From Phosphitispora fastidiosa (GTDB lineage Bacteria > Bacillota > Thermincolia > Thermincolales > UBA2595), in NCBI RefSeq assembly GCF_019008365.1, contig NZ_JAHHUL010000002.1, positions 310,001 to 374,000 on the forward strand: 64,000 bases of DNA. Direction: 5' to 3'. The position numbers were made by a program, and so were the translations under genes. The notes under the pieces were generated by a model. That model ran no database searches. It was not told the DNA's origin and was given only the letters and a program-made list of their open reading frames with translations. Of the stretch, positions 45,214 through 54,952 are shown piece after piece (positions within the stretch are counted from its first letter, which is position 1; every line of letters starts with the position of its first letter).

Positions 45214-46796
45214 TAACGTAATTCGTCATTATCAATTGTATCCCTACCAAACTGCCCGCCGGAGTCTTCTCTTTTCTTAATAATTGTGTCTATGCGCAGG
45301 ATGGCTTCGGCAATCTCTCCGGCTGCTTTCAGGGCATGAATCTTTACCAGCGCCGGATCCGCTACCCCAAGGGCAAACATATCTGCAACATCTCCGGTGT
45401 CACAGTCAATCGCCAGGCTTTCCCTGCCTTCCTTCAACTGAGCGGCAACCACATCACCGATTTTTTCAAGTGGGTTAAAGCCTGAATTAGCAACTATCTG
45501 AAAAAAGGGTCTTTGCAGCGCTTCCACAACACAGTCAATACCGTAAACCGCCATCCCCCGCACATTTTCCCTGACTTTCTCCACCTCACGCGCCAGAGCG
45601 AGTTCAATGGAACCTCCGCCAGGTACTATGCCTCCTTTAACAGAAGCCTGTACAGATGCAGCAGCATCCTTGGCGATCCTTGCTCTTTCACCAACCACCT
45701 CTTCAGTGGCAGCGCCCACCAGAATAGTCGCCATAGGCTTCCCGCCGCCGCCAAGAATCCTTATGTGCTCAAGCTTTTCATTCTCAAATACCCGCTCAGC
45801 TCTGCCCAGGTATTTTGCCAGATCTGCCGCCTCTTTACGCAGACCTGTTCGCTTAATCGGCCTGGCTCCGGTGTGCTCAGCGGCCTTGCGGAGTTCTTTG
45901 TTGGATACCCGCTGAACTGCCATAATCTCAGCATCAGTAAGCACTTCTTCGGCAAAACTGTCAATACCGCGATCTACCAGAACAACCTTTACACCCATCT
46001 CCACAATCTTATTCAGATTATTGCGGAACTCTTCCTGAAGCTCCTGATACCGGGCAAACCCGGCCTCTGTTGCCAGGGCTTCATCCTCCAGTTCCTCGGG
46101 CTCAAGAGCGTCATCTATAATAAGTACCCTGGCTTCTGATACTTCAGCGGGCATATGTTTGCTGATGCGTTCCTTGTTAAGGATAACACCCATAAACACT
46201 TCATTGTCGGCCCCCTCTTCAGAAAAAATTGCCTCAGAGAGCTTGAATGAAGGATCCTTAAGTTTCTCTTCACCCGTCATCCCGGCAGCTGCAACCACCA
46301 AATCGGCAATATCCTCATGGTCCCTGCCGGCAATCAGAGCAACCTGTTTTAGCACCGGGTCCTCGAGGCCTTTGATAGAAACGGCCCGTTCCCGCATCAG
46401 TTCCAGGGCTTTTTTTATCCCTGTGCGGATACCTTCAATCACTCTGGTTACCGGTACCCCCTTGGATACCTGTTCCACGCCTTCGCCCACCAATGCCCCG
46501 GCCATTACAGTTGCCGAAGTGGTCCCATCACCGATTTCCGCCTGTTGAGCCCTGGCTATATTAATCAGCATTTTGGCTGCCGGGTGGTTGGCCTCCATTG
46601 TGGTGAGAATGGTGACCCCGTCATTGGTGATAACCACTTCTCCAAACCTATCGACAAGCATTGTATCCAGCCCCTTGGGACCAAGGGTGCCTTCCACTGC
46701 TGAGGCGATAGCCCTGATCGCATTTGAATTGGTGATCAGAGCCGAAAGTCTTTCATCCACATCTGCTCCTTTTGCTGCCTGCTGCTTCAAACTCAT
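45213..46796 (-). CDS. archaeal-like (group II/III) chaperonin in the heat-shock operon
   Basis: 527-residue thermosome-type Hsp60, not GroEL. Motifs: [39 protein letters not shown], and [14 protein letters not shown] near the C-terminus (group II style). Group II members close the ring with a built-in lid and need no GroES; none is encoded nearby. Bacterial members, called group III, were described in Carboxydothermus and related Firmicutes in exactly this operon position between hrcA and grpE. Start at 46796 because AGGAGGTTTGCCA precedes MSLKQQ. Control is by CIRCE/HrcA upstream. Likely old transfer from archaea. Confidence 0.95.
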   Translation of the reverse strand: MSLKQQAAKGADVDERLSALITNSNAIRAIASAVEGTLGPKGLDTMLVDRFGEVVITNDGVTILTTMEANHPAAKMLINIARAQQAEIGDGTTSATVMAGALVGEGVEQVSKGVPVTRVIEGIRTGIKKALELMRERAVSIKGLEDPVLKQVALIAGRDHEDIADLVVAAAGMTGEEKLKDPSFKLSEAIFSEEGADNEVFMGVILNKERISKHMPAEVSEARVLIIDDALEPEELEDEALATEAGFARYQELQEEFRNNLNKIVEMGVKVVLVDRGIDSFAEEVLTDAEIMAVQRVSNKELRKAAEHTGARPIKRTGLRKEAADLAKYLGRAERVFENEKLEHIRILGGGGKPMATILVGAATEEVVGERARIAKDAAASVQASVKGGIVPGGGSIELALAREVEKVRENVRGMAVYGIDCVVEALQRPFFQIVANSGFNPLEKIGDVVAAQLKEGRESLAIDCDTGDVADMFALGVADPALVKIHALKAAGEIAEAILRIDTIIKKREDSGGQFGRDTIDNDELR

Positions 46797-46829
46797 TGGC
46801 AAACCTCCTATATCAGTGTCCGTAAAATA

Positions 46830-47870
46830 TCAATGATTGTAAAAGTCCTTCATTATTTTTGACAGATGGCTGGTCATAAATTCAACAATACAGACCGCTT
46901 TTTCATAATCCATCCGGGTAGGCCCGATAATTCCGACAGAACCTATGGTCCTGCCGTCTATCTGGTAGGTTGCCGTAATAGTGCTGCAGTCCTGCAGACC
47001 GTCAACCCTGTTTTCGGCGCCTATGGTGACCGATATCCCTGTTTCGGCATGACTGCCATCATTTAAGATTTCCTTCAATATCTTATCCTGTTCCAGCAGG
47101 GACAAGAGTGTCCTGACCCTGGTTAAGTCGCGGAACTCGGGTTGGTTAAGAATATTCAGGGTACCGGCCAGGTACACTTTTTCCTCATGATTAAGGTCCA
47201 GAGTCTCCTGAATCATATCCATGGCGGCTTCAAAAATATGTTTGTGTTTGGAAAGCTCATAATATATCTCTTTAATGAGAGTCAGCTTTATCTGATCAAG
47301 ACTTACGCCCTGGAGCTTGGCATTCATTACCTGGCTTATCTTCTGAAGGTCTACTTCATTAACAGACTGGGGCAGCTCCAGTATTTTATTCTGCACCAAT
47401 CCACTGTCGGTGACTACCAGTACCAGGGCCCTGCTGCTGTCCAGGGGCACCAGCTGAACATATCTCAGATTACTGGTGGTAAACTGGGGTCCCATTACTA
47501 TAGAAGTATAATTGGTTATCCCCGAGAGAATGCTATTGGTCTGCCTGAGGACCGTCCCCATATCCTTAACCTTGGCCTTGTATCCGCCCAGGATAATACC
47601 CTCTTCCTGTTCAGAGAGTTTCTTTTTGCCCATCAGACAGTCCACGTAGTAACGATACCCCTTATCTGAAGGTATCCTTCCTGCCGAGGTGTACGGCTGC
47701 TCAATATAACCCAGTTCTTCGAGATCAGCCATTTCATTTCTTATGGTTGCCGGACTGACCCCAAGTTCGTACTTCTTGGCAATTGTCCTGGAACCTACCG
47801 GTTCAGCGGTACTGATATAATCCCTGATGATAGCCTGGAGCACCTTCTTTTTTCGTTCATCCAAGGTCAT
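46830..47870 (-). CDS. hrcA: heat-inducible transcription repressor HrcA
   Basis: 346 residues. N-terminal winged helix ([53 protein letters not shown]), a GAF-like dimer domain, and [15 protein letters not shown] near the C-terminus. It represses the operon by binding CIRCE and uses chaperonin activity as a co-factor. Here the only chaperonin in the operon is the archaeal-like one, so which chaperonin matures HrcA is an open question. Confidence 0.97.
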   Translation of the reverse strand: MTLDERKKKVLQAIIRDYISTAEPVGSRTIAKKYELGVSPATIRNEMADLEELGYIEQPYTSAGRIPSDKGYRYYVDCLMGKKKLSEQEEGIILGGYKAKVKDMGTVLRQTNSILSGITNYTSIVMGPQFTTSNLRYVQLVPLDSSRALVLVVTDSGLVQNKILELPQSVNEVDLQKISQVMNAKLQGVSLDQIKLTLIKEIYYELSKHKHIFEAAMDMIQETLDLNHEEKVYLAGTLNILNQPEFRDLTRVRTLLSLLEQDKILKEILNDGSHAETGISVTIGAENRVDGLQDCSTITATYQIDGRTIGSVGIIGPTRMDYEKAVCIVEFMTSHLSKIMKDFYNH

Positions 47871-47888
47871 CTTAACACCCTCTTTTTG

Positions 47889-47915
47889 TTAGCACTCTAT
47901 CAAGTCGAGTGCTAA
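47889..47915. promoter_or_regulatory. CIRCE operator
   Basis: Perfect inverted repeat TTAGCACTC-N9-GAGTGCTAA, the HrcA binding site. It lies 18 bp upstream of the hrcA start and directly downstream of the promoter. Confidence 0.97.
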
Positions 47916-47929
47916 ATACCTATAAATAA

Positions 47930-47958
47930 AAAATACCATTGATATTTTTTTTTGTCAA
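47930..47958 (-). promoter_or_regulatory. promoter of the hrcA heat-shock operon
   Basis: TTGACA (-35, 47953-47958), 17-bp A-rich spacer, TATTTT (-10, 47930-47935). The CIRCE element starts 14 bp downstream of the -10, covering the likely start site. Confidence 0.7.
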
Positions 47959-47972
47959 GAAGCGGAATCGTC

Positions 47973-49109
47973 CTATATGAACTCAACAAACACTTCATTT
48001 GCCAGCGGAAGGCCTTTTTCCGTTAGTCTAATGCTGTTTGCGTTAATTTTTATCAGACCCAGGTCAGTCAGTTTTTTAAGCTGAGGTCCGAAAATATCGG
48101 CAGCCGAACACCCGAAACGCCGGGCAAAGGCCAGGGTATCCAATCCGCCCAGCAATCTCAGCCCAAGAAAAACCGTTTCCGAAATCTCATCTTCAAGAGA
48201 TAATGAAATTATTTCTTGAACTGCCAACTCATTTTTCTCCAGTTTTTTAATATATGATGCCACACATTTCACATTACTAAACCTGTGCCTGTCAAGCATT
48301 GAATGGGCAGCAGGGCCTAATCCCAGATACTCTTCATTGAGCCAGTAAATAAGATTGTGGCGTGCTTCCATCCCCGGAAGGGCAAAATTGGATATCTCGT
48401 AATGCTTAAACCCCCTGGCAGCAAGAATACTGATAACATACTGATACATTTCCAGCTCCGCATCTTCATCACAAGGGACCACACTGCCTGAAGCAACAGC
48501 TTTATACAGGGGAGTCTCAGGCTCAACCTTGAGACCATAGGCAGAAATATGTGCCGGTGACAGGTTCAGCACCCGGTCAAGGGTCTCCTGCCAGTCCTGC
48601 CCCGTCTGCCCCGGAATCCCGTAGATGAGGTCACAGCTAATATTGTCAATTCCTTCATCCCTGCAAGCCTTAACTGCTTCAGTAACTTGGGCAAAGGAAT
48701 GGATTCTGCCGAGAAATGAAAGAATTCTTGATTGAAATGCCTGGACCCCTATACTTATTCGGTTAACCCCGGCTCGTCTCATCAGGGCAAATTTCTCTCT
48801 GGTTACTGTGCCCGGGTTGCATTCAACGGTTATTTCCGCATCATCCCTGATTCTAAAATACCTGCGGCAGTTTTCCAGTATCAGGGCCAGGTGTTGTCCA
48901 CTCAACAGAGAGGGGGTCCCCCCTCCCAGGAAAACCGTCCTGACCTCCCTTTGGTCAGCCGGCATTTTCCCGGCATGCAGCTTCATTTCCCTTTCAAGGG
49001 CATAAACATAAGACGCAGCCAAACCTGCGTCATAAGGATAAGATATAAAATCACAGTAGTTGCATTTTTGCAGGCAAAAGGGAACATGTATATATATCCC
49101 GATAGACAT
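47973..49109 (-). CDS. hemW: radical SAM heme chaperone HemW
   Basis: 378 residues from MSIGIYIHVPFC. The radical SAM motif PFCLQKCNYCDF (CxxxCxxC), GGGTPSLL, and HNLIYW in RHNLIYWLNEEYLGLGPAAHS place it in the HemW branch of the HemN family, which lacks the extra Cys of true coproporphyrinogen dehydrogenases. Conserved position between lepA and hrcA. Confidence 0.94.
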   Translation of the reverse strand: MSIGIYIHVPFCLQKCNYCDFISYPYDAGLAASYVYALEREMKLHAGKMPADQREVRTVFLGGGTPSLLSGQHLALILENCRRYFRIRDDAEITVECNPGTVTREKFALMRRAGVNRISIGVQAFQSRILSFLGRIHSFAQVTEAVKACRDEGIDNISCDLIYGIPGQTGQDWQETLDRVLNLSPAHISAYGLKVEPETPLYKAVASGSVVPCDEDAELEMYQYVISILAARGFKHYEISNFALPGMEARHNLIYWLNEEYLGLGPAAHSMLDRHRFSNVKCVASYIKKLEKNELAVQEIISLSLEDEISETVFLGLRLLGGLDTLAFARRFGCSAADIFGPQLKKLTDLGLIKINANSIRLTEKGLPLANEVFVEFI

Positions 49110-49138
49110 ATTAATCACCCGTATTTGGCGGCCGGTCG

Positions 49139-50938
49139 CTAATCCATTTTAAGCACTGCCATAAATGCTTCCTGGGGTATCTCGACATTGCCCACCTGTT
49201 TCATGCGTTTTTTTCCCTCTTTTTGCTTTTCCAGCAGTTTCCGTTTCCGTGAAATATCCCCGCCATAGCACTTGGCCAGCACATTTTTTCTCAAGGCCTT
49301 TACCGTCTCACGGGCAATAACCTTATTTCCTATTGTAGCCTGGATAGGAATTTCAAACATGTGCCTGGGAATAATGTCTTTGAGTTTTTCCGCCAGATTA
49401 CGCCCTCTGGCATAGGACTTATCGGTATGGACTATAGATGACAGGGCATCAACTACCTCACCCGATACCAGGATATCGAGTTTTACCAGCCTTGATTCCC
49501 GGTATCCGCAAAACTCATAATCCAATGACCCATAACCCTTGGTCCGTGATTTTAAAAGGTCGAACAGATCGTAAATTATCTCAATCAGCGGCATTTCATA
49601 TGTCAGCATAACCCTAGCCTCACTCATATATTCCATATTTTGGAAAATACCGCGCTTTTCCTGGGCCAAATCCATAACCGCCCCCACATAATCGTTGGGA
49701 ACCATAATGGTAGCCTTAACAAAAGGTTCTTCCATTTGTTCAATGTTTTGCATCGGAGGCAGATTGGTCGGGTTATCAATTTCGATAACCTCACCATTTG
49801 TTTTGGTGATCCGGAAAATAACGCTGGGTGCAGTTGTAATCAGGTCAAGTCCGTATTCCCTCTCAAGGCGTTCCTGGATAATCTCCATATGCAGCAGTCC
49901 CAGGAAACCCAGCCTGAACCCAAAACCCAGAGCCACCGAATTTTCCGCTTCAAACATTAGTGAAGCATCGTTTAGCCTGAGCTTTTCCAGGGCGTCCCGG
50001 AGATCATCATAATCTGCCCCGTCGACAGGATACAGCCCGCTGAATACCATGGGAGTAATTTTCCGATATCCAGGCAAGGGCTTGTCAGTAGGTTTGTCAG
50101 CCCCGGTAATGGTATCTCCAACCTGAACATCCTTAACATTCTTGATACTGGCTGCAATAAAACCGACATCACCCACACCCAGTTCACCGACTGTGGTCAG
50201 AAATGGCCTGAAAATACCTACCTCATTGACTTCAAAAGCCTTGCCGCCGGCCATAAACCTTACTTTCATGCCCTGCTTCACCAGCCCGTCAACAACCCTG
50301 ACATACGCGATAACCCCTTTATAGGAGTCATAATGGGAGTCAAATACCAGCGCCTTCAGAGGGGCGTTTTCAACCCCCACCGGAGGAGGCACTTTCTGTA
50401 CTATCTGTTCCAGTATCTCCTTAATCCCTGTGCCGTCCTTTGCAGAAGCAAGTACAGCATCACTGGTATCCAGGCCGATAATATCTTCAATTTCACTTTT
50501 CACCCGGTCAGGGTCGGCGCTGGGCAAATCAATCTTATTAATTACCGGAATAATCTCCAGGTTATGTTCCAGGGCCAGGTATACATTGGCCAAGGTCTGA
50601 GCCTCAATTCCCTGAGCCGCATCAACAACCAGAATAGCGCCTTCACAGGCAGCCAGGCTGCGGGAAACCTCATAGGTAAAGTCAACATGTCCCGGTGTAT
50701 CAATCAGGTTCAGGGTGTATGTCTCACCATCGTCAGCCTGATAGAACAGCCTTACGGCCTGAGCCTTAATGGTAATCCCGCGTTCCCGCTCCAAATCCAT
50801 GGTATCAAGTATCTGATCCGCCATCTCCCTCTGGGTAAGGGCTCCGGTAGCCTCAAGGAGCCGGTCTGCCAGAGTGGATTTGCCGTGATCGATATGGGCA
50901 ATTATGCAAAAATTTCTGGTTTTATTATGTTTGTCCAC
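49139..50938 (-). CDS. lepA: elongation factor 4
   Basis: 599-residue translational GTPase that back-translocates or rescues ribosomes. G1 [15 protein letters not shown]3 DTPGHVDF, G4 [11 protein letters not shown], and the LepA-specific C-terminal domain beginning [22 protein letters not shown], then [19 protein letters not shown]. Order lepA-hemW-hrcA as in Bacillus. Confidence 0.98.
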   Translation of the reverse strand: MDKHNKTRNFCIIAHIDHGKSTLADRLLEATGALTQREMADQILDTMDLERERGITIKAQAVRLFYQADDGETYTLNLIDTPGHVDFTYEVSRSLAACEGAILVVDAAQGIEAQTLANVYLALEHNLEIIPVINKIDLPSADPDRVKSEIEDIIGLDTSDAVLASAKDGTGIKEILEQIVQKVPPPVGVENAPLKALVFDSHYDSYKGVIAYVRVVDGLVKQGMKVRFMAGGKAFEVNEVGIFRPFLTTVGELGVGDVGFIAASIKNVKDVQVGDTITGADKPTDKPLPGYRKITPMVFSGLYPVDGADYDDLRDALEKLRLNDASLMFEAENSVALGFGFRLGFLGLLHMEIIQERLEREYGLDLITTAPSVIFRITKTNGEVIEIDNPTNLPPMQNIEQMEEPFVKATIMVPNDYVGAVMDLAQEKRGIFQNMEYMSEARVMLTYEMPLIEIIYDLFDLLKSRTKGYGSLDYEFCGYRESRLVKLDILVSGEVVDALSSIVHTDKSYARGRNLAEKLKDIIPRHMFEIPIQATIGNKVIARETVKALRKNVLAKCYGGDISRKRKLLEKQKEGKKRMKQVGNVEIPQEAFMAVLKMD

Positions 50939-50984
50939 CGATATTTCTCTCCCTTATAAAGGCCAGTAGATGGCCTCCTTCTCT

Positions 50985-52544
50985 TTATACCTTTTTGAAC
51001 TTTCTGCGCAGCAGATTAATAATCACCTGTGTTTCCTCCAGGCGGCACAAAAGAATTGCCACCACATATACAACCAGTCCGGCGCCAATGGAAACCCCGA
51101 CCTGAATCAGTTGATTGGAGGCATCCTGCAGGTCAAGGAACGTTCCCAGGTAATAAGCGACAGCATAAGCGACCACACCCATAACTGCTGACGATCCCAA
51201 AATAAGAAAGAATGATCTGGTAGTTTTCCGTAGATCAATAGGCCCGATTTTCCGGCGCAGAAAATACAATAGCAGCACCATGTTATATATTCCGGTCAGG
51301 GAAAAAGCCAGCGCAAGTCCTCTTTCGGCCATCACAGGGCGTAGTAGAAGATTAAGCGCTATATTTATGACTATTGTGGAAATTGCTATTAAAACGGGTC
51401 TCAAGGTATCCTGAAATGCATAGAAGGCTCTGGTGATGATCCAGATAGCTGCCTGAGCGAAAAGCCCCACACAATAAAAAACCAGGGCATATGCCGTTAA
51501 CTTTGTTGCGCCATGAGTAAATTCTCCGCGTTCAAACAGCATCCTGATAATTGGTTCACTGAGGACCGCCAGTCCCACCGATGCCGGTATGATTACCAGA
51601 AAAATTGAGCGGAGTCCCATGGAAAGGGTATTTTTAAAATCAGTCATTTCCCTGCGGGCCGCCTGGGAGGTCATGGTGGGGAACACCGCAACTGCAATGG
51701 ACCCGGCAAAAACACCCAGGGGAAGCCACATCAACCGGTTGGCCAGTCTCAGCGCCGTTATGCTGCCTTCATTAATGGTTGAAGCTATGGTCTGGTTTAC
51801 AATCAGATTGACCCTGTTGGCTGCCATCCCCAGCATGGCCGGGAGCATCAGGATAAGCATTTTCCGGACCCCGGGGTGACGGAGATTCAGGGTAAATTTG
51901 TACCTTAACCCCATTTTGTATAATACAGGCAGCTGAATTACCAGATTAGCAACGTGACCCACTACTACCCCAACGGCAAAAGCCATAATGCCCCACTGTT
52001 TCGCAAAAAGGAGGCCAAACAGGATAATAAAAAAATTATATGCTACCGAACCAATCGCAGGGGCGGCGAAGTGTTTGTAAGAATTAAGGATACCCATTAT
52101 AAGACCGTTAAGGGCCAGAATCACAAAAGCAGGAAACATGATCCTGGTTAGACTGACAGCCAGTTCCAGGGTTTCCCCGGAAAAATTATAGGCCACAAGC
52201 TTTGTCAGTGGAACTGCAAAAACCATCCCAAATACAATACAGACAGCCATTAAAAGAACAGTCAGGTTTATCATTGTACTGGCTATTTCCCACGCCTCTT
52301 CTTCCCTGTCGGTAGCCAGATAACCGGAAAAAACGGGGATAAAAGCGGCGCTCAGAATCCCGCCGACCAGAAGATCGTAAAACAGATCAGGGATAGTGAA
52401 AGCAGCCAAAAATGCATCTGTCTGCCAACTGGCGCCAAAAGACGAAGCCAGGACAGCCTCCCTGACATAACCAAGCACCCGGGAAAGCATCATGGCTAAC
52501 ATCAGTATGCCTGCTGCCTGGGCTACCTTTTTGCCTGTGGACAT
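50985..52544 (-). CDS. murJ: lipid II flippase MurJ
   Basis: 519 residues from MSTGKKVAQAAGI with about 14 membrane helices. The MVN/MATE family core is clear: SRVLGYVREAVLASSFGASWQTDAFLAAFTIP, GGILSAAFIPVFSGY and LPLGVFAGSIAVAVFPTMTSQAAR. It flips lipid-linked wall precursors. The ribosome binding site GGGG lies rather far (11 nt) from this ATG; an upstream start adds 11 residues. Confidence 0.93.
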   Translation of the reverse strand: MSTGKKVAQAAGILMLAMMLSRVLGYVREAVLASSFGASWQTDAFLAAFTIPDLFYDLLVGGILSAAFIPVFSGYLATDREEEAWEIASTMINLTVLLMAVCIVFGMVFAVPLTKLVAYNFSGETLELAVSLTRIMFPAFVILALNGLIMGILNSYKHFAAPAIGSVAYNFFIILFGLLFAKQWGIMAFAVGVVVGHVANLVIQLPVLYKMGLRYKFTLNLRHPGVRKMLILMLPAMLGMAANRVNLIVNQTIASTINEGSITALRLANRLMWLPLGVFAGSIAVAVFPTMTSQAARREMTDFKNTLSMGLRSIFLVIIPASVGLAVLSEPIIRMLFERGEFTHGATKLTAYALVFYCVGLFAQAAIWIITRAFYAFQDTLRPVLIAISTIVINIALNLLLRPVMAERGLALAFSLTGIYNMVLLLYFLRRKIGPIDLRKTTRSFFLILGSSAVMGVVAYAVAYYLGTFLDLQDASNQLIQVGVSIGAGLVVYVVAILLCRLEETQVIINLLRRKFKKV

Positions 52545-52625
52545 TATGTACTGTTCCCCTTTCCACAACCCATTCAATTACCTTTAATTAATATACCACT
52601 TTTGGGTTATCTGGAAAAGGAGAAT

Positions 52626-52904
52626 TTAATGAACGAGGTCATTTTTTTTGCGTTCAGCCCTTTCCAGAAGTACTTCCCCCGTTTTTACTATCCGGCTGCA
52701 AAATAGCCTCACATTCTCCCTCTTCTCCCGGTATATCTCATTGAACCCCGGAGCCAGCGGCTCTCCTGTCATCCTGCCGCAGGCAATCAGGGACTTGTTC
52801 ACCCCTGCTCCAATAGTCAGAACAAGAAATATCAGAGCCACCATTATAAGTGTCCTGTCTCTCAAACCAAATTCCACCCCTGTTCGTGAATTTCCCTTAA
52901 ACAA
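52626..52904 (-). CDS. small single-pass membrane protein, unknown
   Basis: Up to 92 residues. One membrane helix (LIMVALIFLVLTIGAGVN) followed by a charged tail (GFNEIYREKRENVRLFCSRIVKTGEVLLERAERKKND). The start is uncertain: the first TTG has no ribosome binding site, whereas a TTG at RDRTLIM with GGTGG upstream fits better. No family recognised. It lies just downstream of the secreted Cys-repeat gene's terminator and 82 nt before murJ. Confidence 0.55.
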   Translation of the reverse strand: MFKGNSRTGVEFGLRDRTLIMVALIFLVLTIGAGVNKSLIACGRMTGEPLAPGFNEIYREKRENVRLFCSRIVKTGEVLLERAERKKNDLVH

Positions 52905-52948
52905 TTATAATATTGTTCATTTACGCGAAATTTATTCGTAAAACAATT

Positions 52949-52980
52949 GAGAGGCTGCTGAACTTTGTCAGCAGCCTCTC
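52949..52980 (-). terminator. intrinsic terminator after the Cys-repeat gene
   Basis: GAGAGGCTGCTGA (52949-52961) and TCAGCAGCCTCTC (52968-52980) form a 13-bp perfect stem with a 6-nt loop. The minus-strand transcript continues AAUUGUUUUA. Confidence 0.85.
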
Positions 52981-52992
52981 AAAATCGCGCTA

Positions 52993-53226
52993 TTAGATAA
53001 GGCAGGAACCATCCTTGAGCTGGTCTTTGACTCGAAGCTGGGCGGCAGCCAACTGGCAGGAACCGTCCTTAGCCTGGTCTTTGGTGCGCAGCTGGGCGGC
53101 AGATAACTGGCAGGTCTCATCCCGAAGCCGGTCACAGTCCCCCTTAAGGCCCCCAAGGCATGCCCAGGAAAATGTCATACTGAAAACAAATACTGACACC
53201 AAAAGTGGAGTTATAAGCTTCTTCAA
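52993..53226 (-). CDS. small secreted Cys-containing repeat protein
   Basis: 77 residues starting at TTG after AAGGAGGT. Signal peptide MKKLITPLLVSVFVFSMTFSWA, then a mature part built from an 18-residue repeat: CQLSAAQLRTKDQAKDGS, CQLAAAQLRVKDQLKDGS, then CLI, preceded by a looser copy starting CDRLRDE. Each repeat begins with Cys, giving regularly spaced cysteines that might form disulfides or cross-links. No family recognised. It has its own terminator and lies downstream of spoIIP, so a sporulation-related role is possible but unproven. Confidence 0.75.
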   Translation of the reverse strand: MKKLITPLLVSVFVFSMTFSWACLGGLKGDCDRLRDETCQLSAAQLRTKDQAKDGSCQLAAAQLRVKDQLKDGSCLI

Positions 53227-53353
53227 AACTATGTACCTCCTTCATTCTTTTATTGTCAGCTGACTTATTATTAATACGCACTAATTTCCGTAGTTTAATA
53301 CCGTTGTTCTAAGAAATAATTAATATTTTTTACATTATTGGCATTAGTTTACT

Positions 53354-54514
53354 TCACTCGCTAGTTTCTTCCGCGGCTTGAGCCATGTCATTAAGTACGG
53401 CTACCACAACATTGGCAAACAGGCGGCCTGAAGCAACCGCCTCATCAGTGGCATTCTTGGCGCTGCCTATTTCCACCAGCAGCGCTCTCGGGCTGTACTG
53501 CTGATGGTATCTGCCCTCTTTAGTGGTGATACCCCTGGAGAGTCCGGGATACATAGCATCCATTTTAGCGGCAATTTCCCGGGCAAACTCGAGATTTTCC
53601 TGCCAGTGGGGATGGTCGGCCCTGGCATCGGTACCAACAATGATAAGTATTCGGGCCACCTGTTGACCATGAATGGTGACCAGACTTTGCTCCCGTGTAA
53701 CTGCTCCGTCGCGGTGAATATCGAAGACCATCTCAAGGCCTGGATTACCTTCTAATAGCTGTTTGACCGTTTTTTCCGACTCCGCATATGATTTGTTAAA
53801 TGACGTATCATGAAGCTTATCAGAATATACAACAGGTATACCGTAATCCTCCTCAATTGCCTTCTTTATCTCTCCGGTCACCAGAGCTATCCCGCCGGCT
53901 TTTCCCTTCAAGTGAGCCAGTCCGTCGGTAAGTTCAAAGGTTTCACTGGTATGAGTATTATACAGGGCTATCAAAGGGGTGTCGGACTTAACCCGGTTTT
54001 CTACCGGCAGCGCACTACCTGCAGCGCCCTCGGTCTCCTGTGAGCTGCCTGCCGGAAGCTGCCCCTCCCCCGGATCCTCCAAAACCTCATCCGGCCCGGT
54101 TTCATCATAGGTGTCAGCAGTTGCCGGGGTAACCTCCATCATCGGGATTTCTGACTTCAGATAAGTCAGGGGATCATCCAGCTTGACACCGGAAAGAGTA
54201 TTCAAACTAATCCGCAGCAGGCTTTTCCTGCGCTGTACCGCAGCCGGCTGTCCCGAGTCAGATGCTGCCAAAACGGGCAGTTCAGCTCTGAGAAGAGTTT
54301 TTAGAGTTTCATTGCCGACATTTTGTGAAAGACCCTGTACCAGATTTCTGCCTTTTTCATAATAATACTTGGAACTGAGCGCTGTAATATAAGGCCCCTC
54401 AGCGGCAGGAAACTGTCCGGCAATAACAGCAGTAAAAATAACTAAAATGGCGAAAAAAAATAATCCAAGATTTCTCACCAGAGGTACAATGCTGTCTGCT
54501 TTTACCTGCCTCAT
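53354..54514 (-). CDS. spoIIP: stage II sporulation protein P
   Basis: Septal peptidoglycan amidase/endopeptidase of the SpoIIDMP engulfment machine. 386 residues from MRQVKADSIVPLVRN (AAGGAG upstream). N-terminal membrane anchor (LGLFFFAILVIFTAVIAGQF) and the C-terminal amidase_3-like domain with LYNTHTSETFE, VFDIHRDGAV and ALLVEIGSAKNATDEA, which supply the zinc ligands and the catalytic Glu. In Bacillus it lies near gpr and rpsT; gpr is not seen here. Confidence 0.94.
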   Translation of the reverse strand: MRQVKADSIVPLVRNLGLFFFAILVIFTAVIAGQFPAAEGPYITALSSKYYYEKGRNLVQGLSQNVGNETLKTLLRAELPVLAASDSGQPAAVQRRKSLLRISLNTLSGVKLDDPLTYLKSEIPMMEVTPATADTYDETGPDEVLEDPGEGQLPAGSSQETEGAAGSALPVENRVKSDTPLIALYNTHTSETFELTDGLAHLKGKAGGIALVTGEIKKAIEEDYGIPVVYSDKLHDTSFNKSYAESEKTVKQLLEGNPGLEMVFDIHRDGAVTREQSLVTIHGQQVARILIIVGTDARADHPHWQENLEFAREIAAKMDAMYPGLSRGITTKEGRYHQQYSPRALLVEIGSAKNATDEAVASGRLFANVVVAVLNDMAQAAEETSE

Positions 54515-54621
54515 TTTAACCACTCCTTGTCTACCCAATTATATTCGGCAGTCAAGGCATTTATGACCTTTTGCCTCCCTGGTCCCGTAATTAAATGAGG
54601 CGTTACTTTTTTATGCATGGA

Positions 54622-54887
54622 TTTAGGAAGGGGCAGATGTGTTCCGGAAGAACGAGTCTGACGTCCGTTTGTCGGTTCCCGCTATGCGGGAACCGGTCAG
54701 GGGCCTCCCCGATTCGTCGGAGTCTCACGCTGGTTTTTAGTGTGAGACGACGGTAACGAATTGGGGACCAAACTGAGTCGTCAGGGGGTCCCCCCAATCC
54801 GTCGAAACGGCGGCCCTTCTTAAGGGTCGGGGTTTCGGTAACGGATTGGGGGCCCGTTCTGGAGGAATATATCTGCCCCTTCCTAAA
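54622..54887. repeat. palindromic repeat element, copy B (large multi-hairpin form)
   Basis: A 266-nt structure between spoIIP and the holin-like gene. Outer arms TTTAGGAAGGGGCAGAT (54622-54638) and ATCTGCCCCTTCCTAAA (54871-54887) pair perfectly. Next come TTCC/GGAA, then AGAACG (54649-54654)/CGTTCT (54855-54860). The interior has three hairpins: CGGTTCCCGC-TAT-GCGGGAACCG (54673-54695); H2 at 54707-54766; H3 at 54791-54852. H2 and H3 look duplicated: both open CCCC-x-AT-x-CGTCG and close CGGTAACG-x-ATTGGGG. It shares GTGTTCC, AGTCTG-x-CGTCCGT and GAGGAAT with copies A and C. Open frames inside it are artefacts. Confidence 0.85.
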
Positions 54888-54894
54888 AATAGGT

Positions 54895-54930
54895 AAAAAA
54901 AGAGGCCCCATTTGGTTATGGGACGCTCTT
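54895..54930 (-). terminator. intrinsic terminator after the holin-like gene
   Basis: Minus strand: AGAG-x2-TCCCAT, loop AACCAA, ATGGGG-x2-TCT, followed by a run of T. It lies 22 nt after the stop codon and immediately before palindromic copy B. Confidence 0.7.
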
Positions 54931-54952
54931 CTTCTCCCTGACACAAGACCAA

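Noticed and set aside
54603-54952. Minus-strand open frames of 113 and 71 codons
   Set aside because: They run through the palindromic element, have Arg/Pro-rich nonsense composition and no ribosome binding site.
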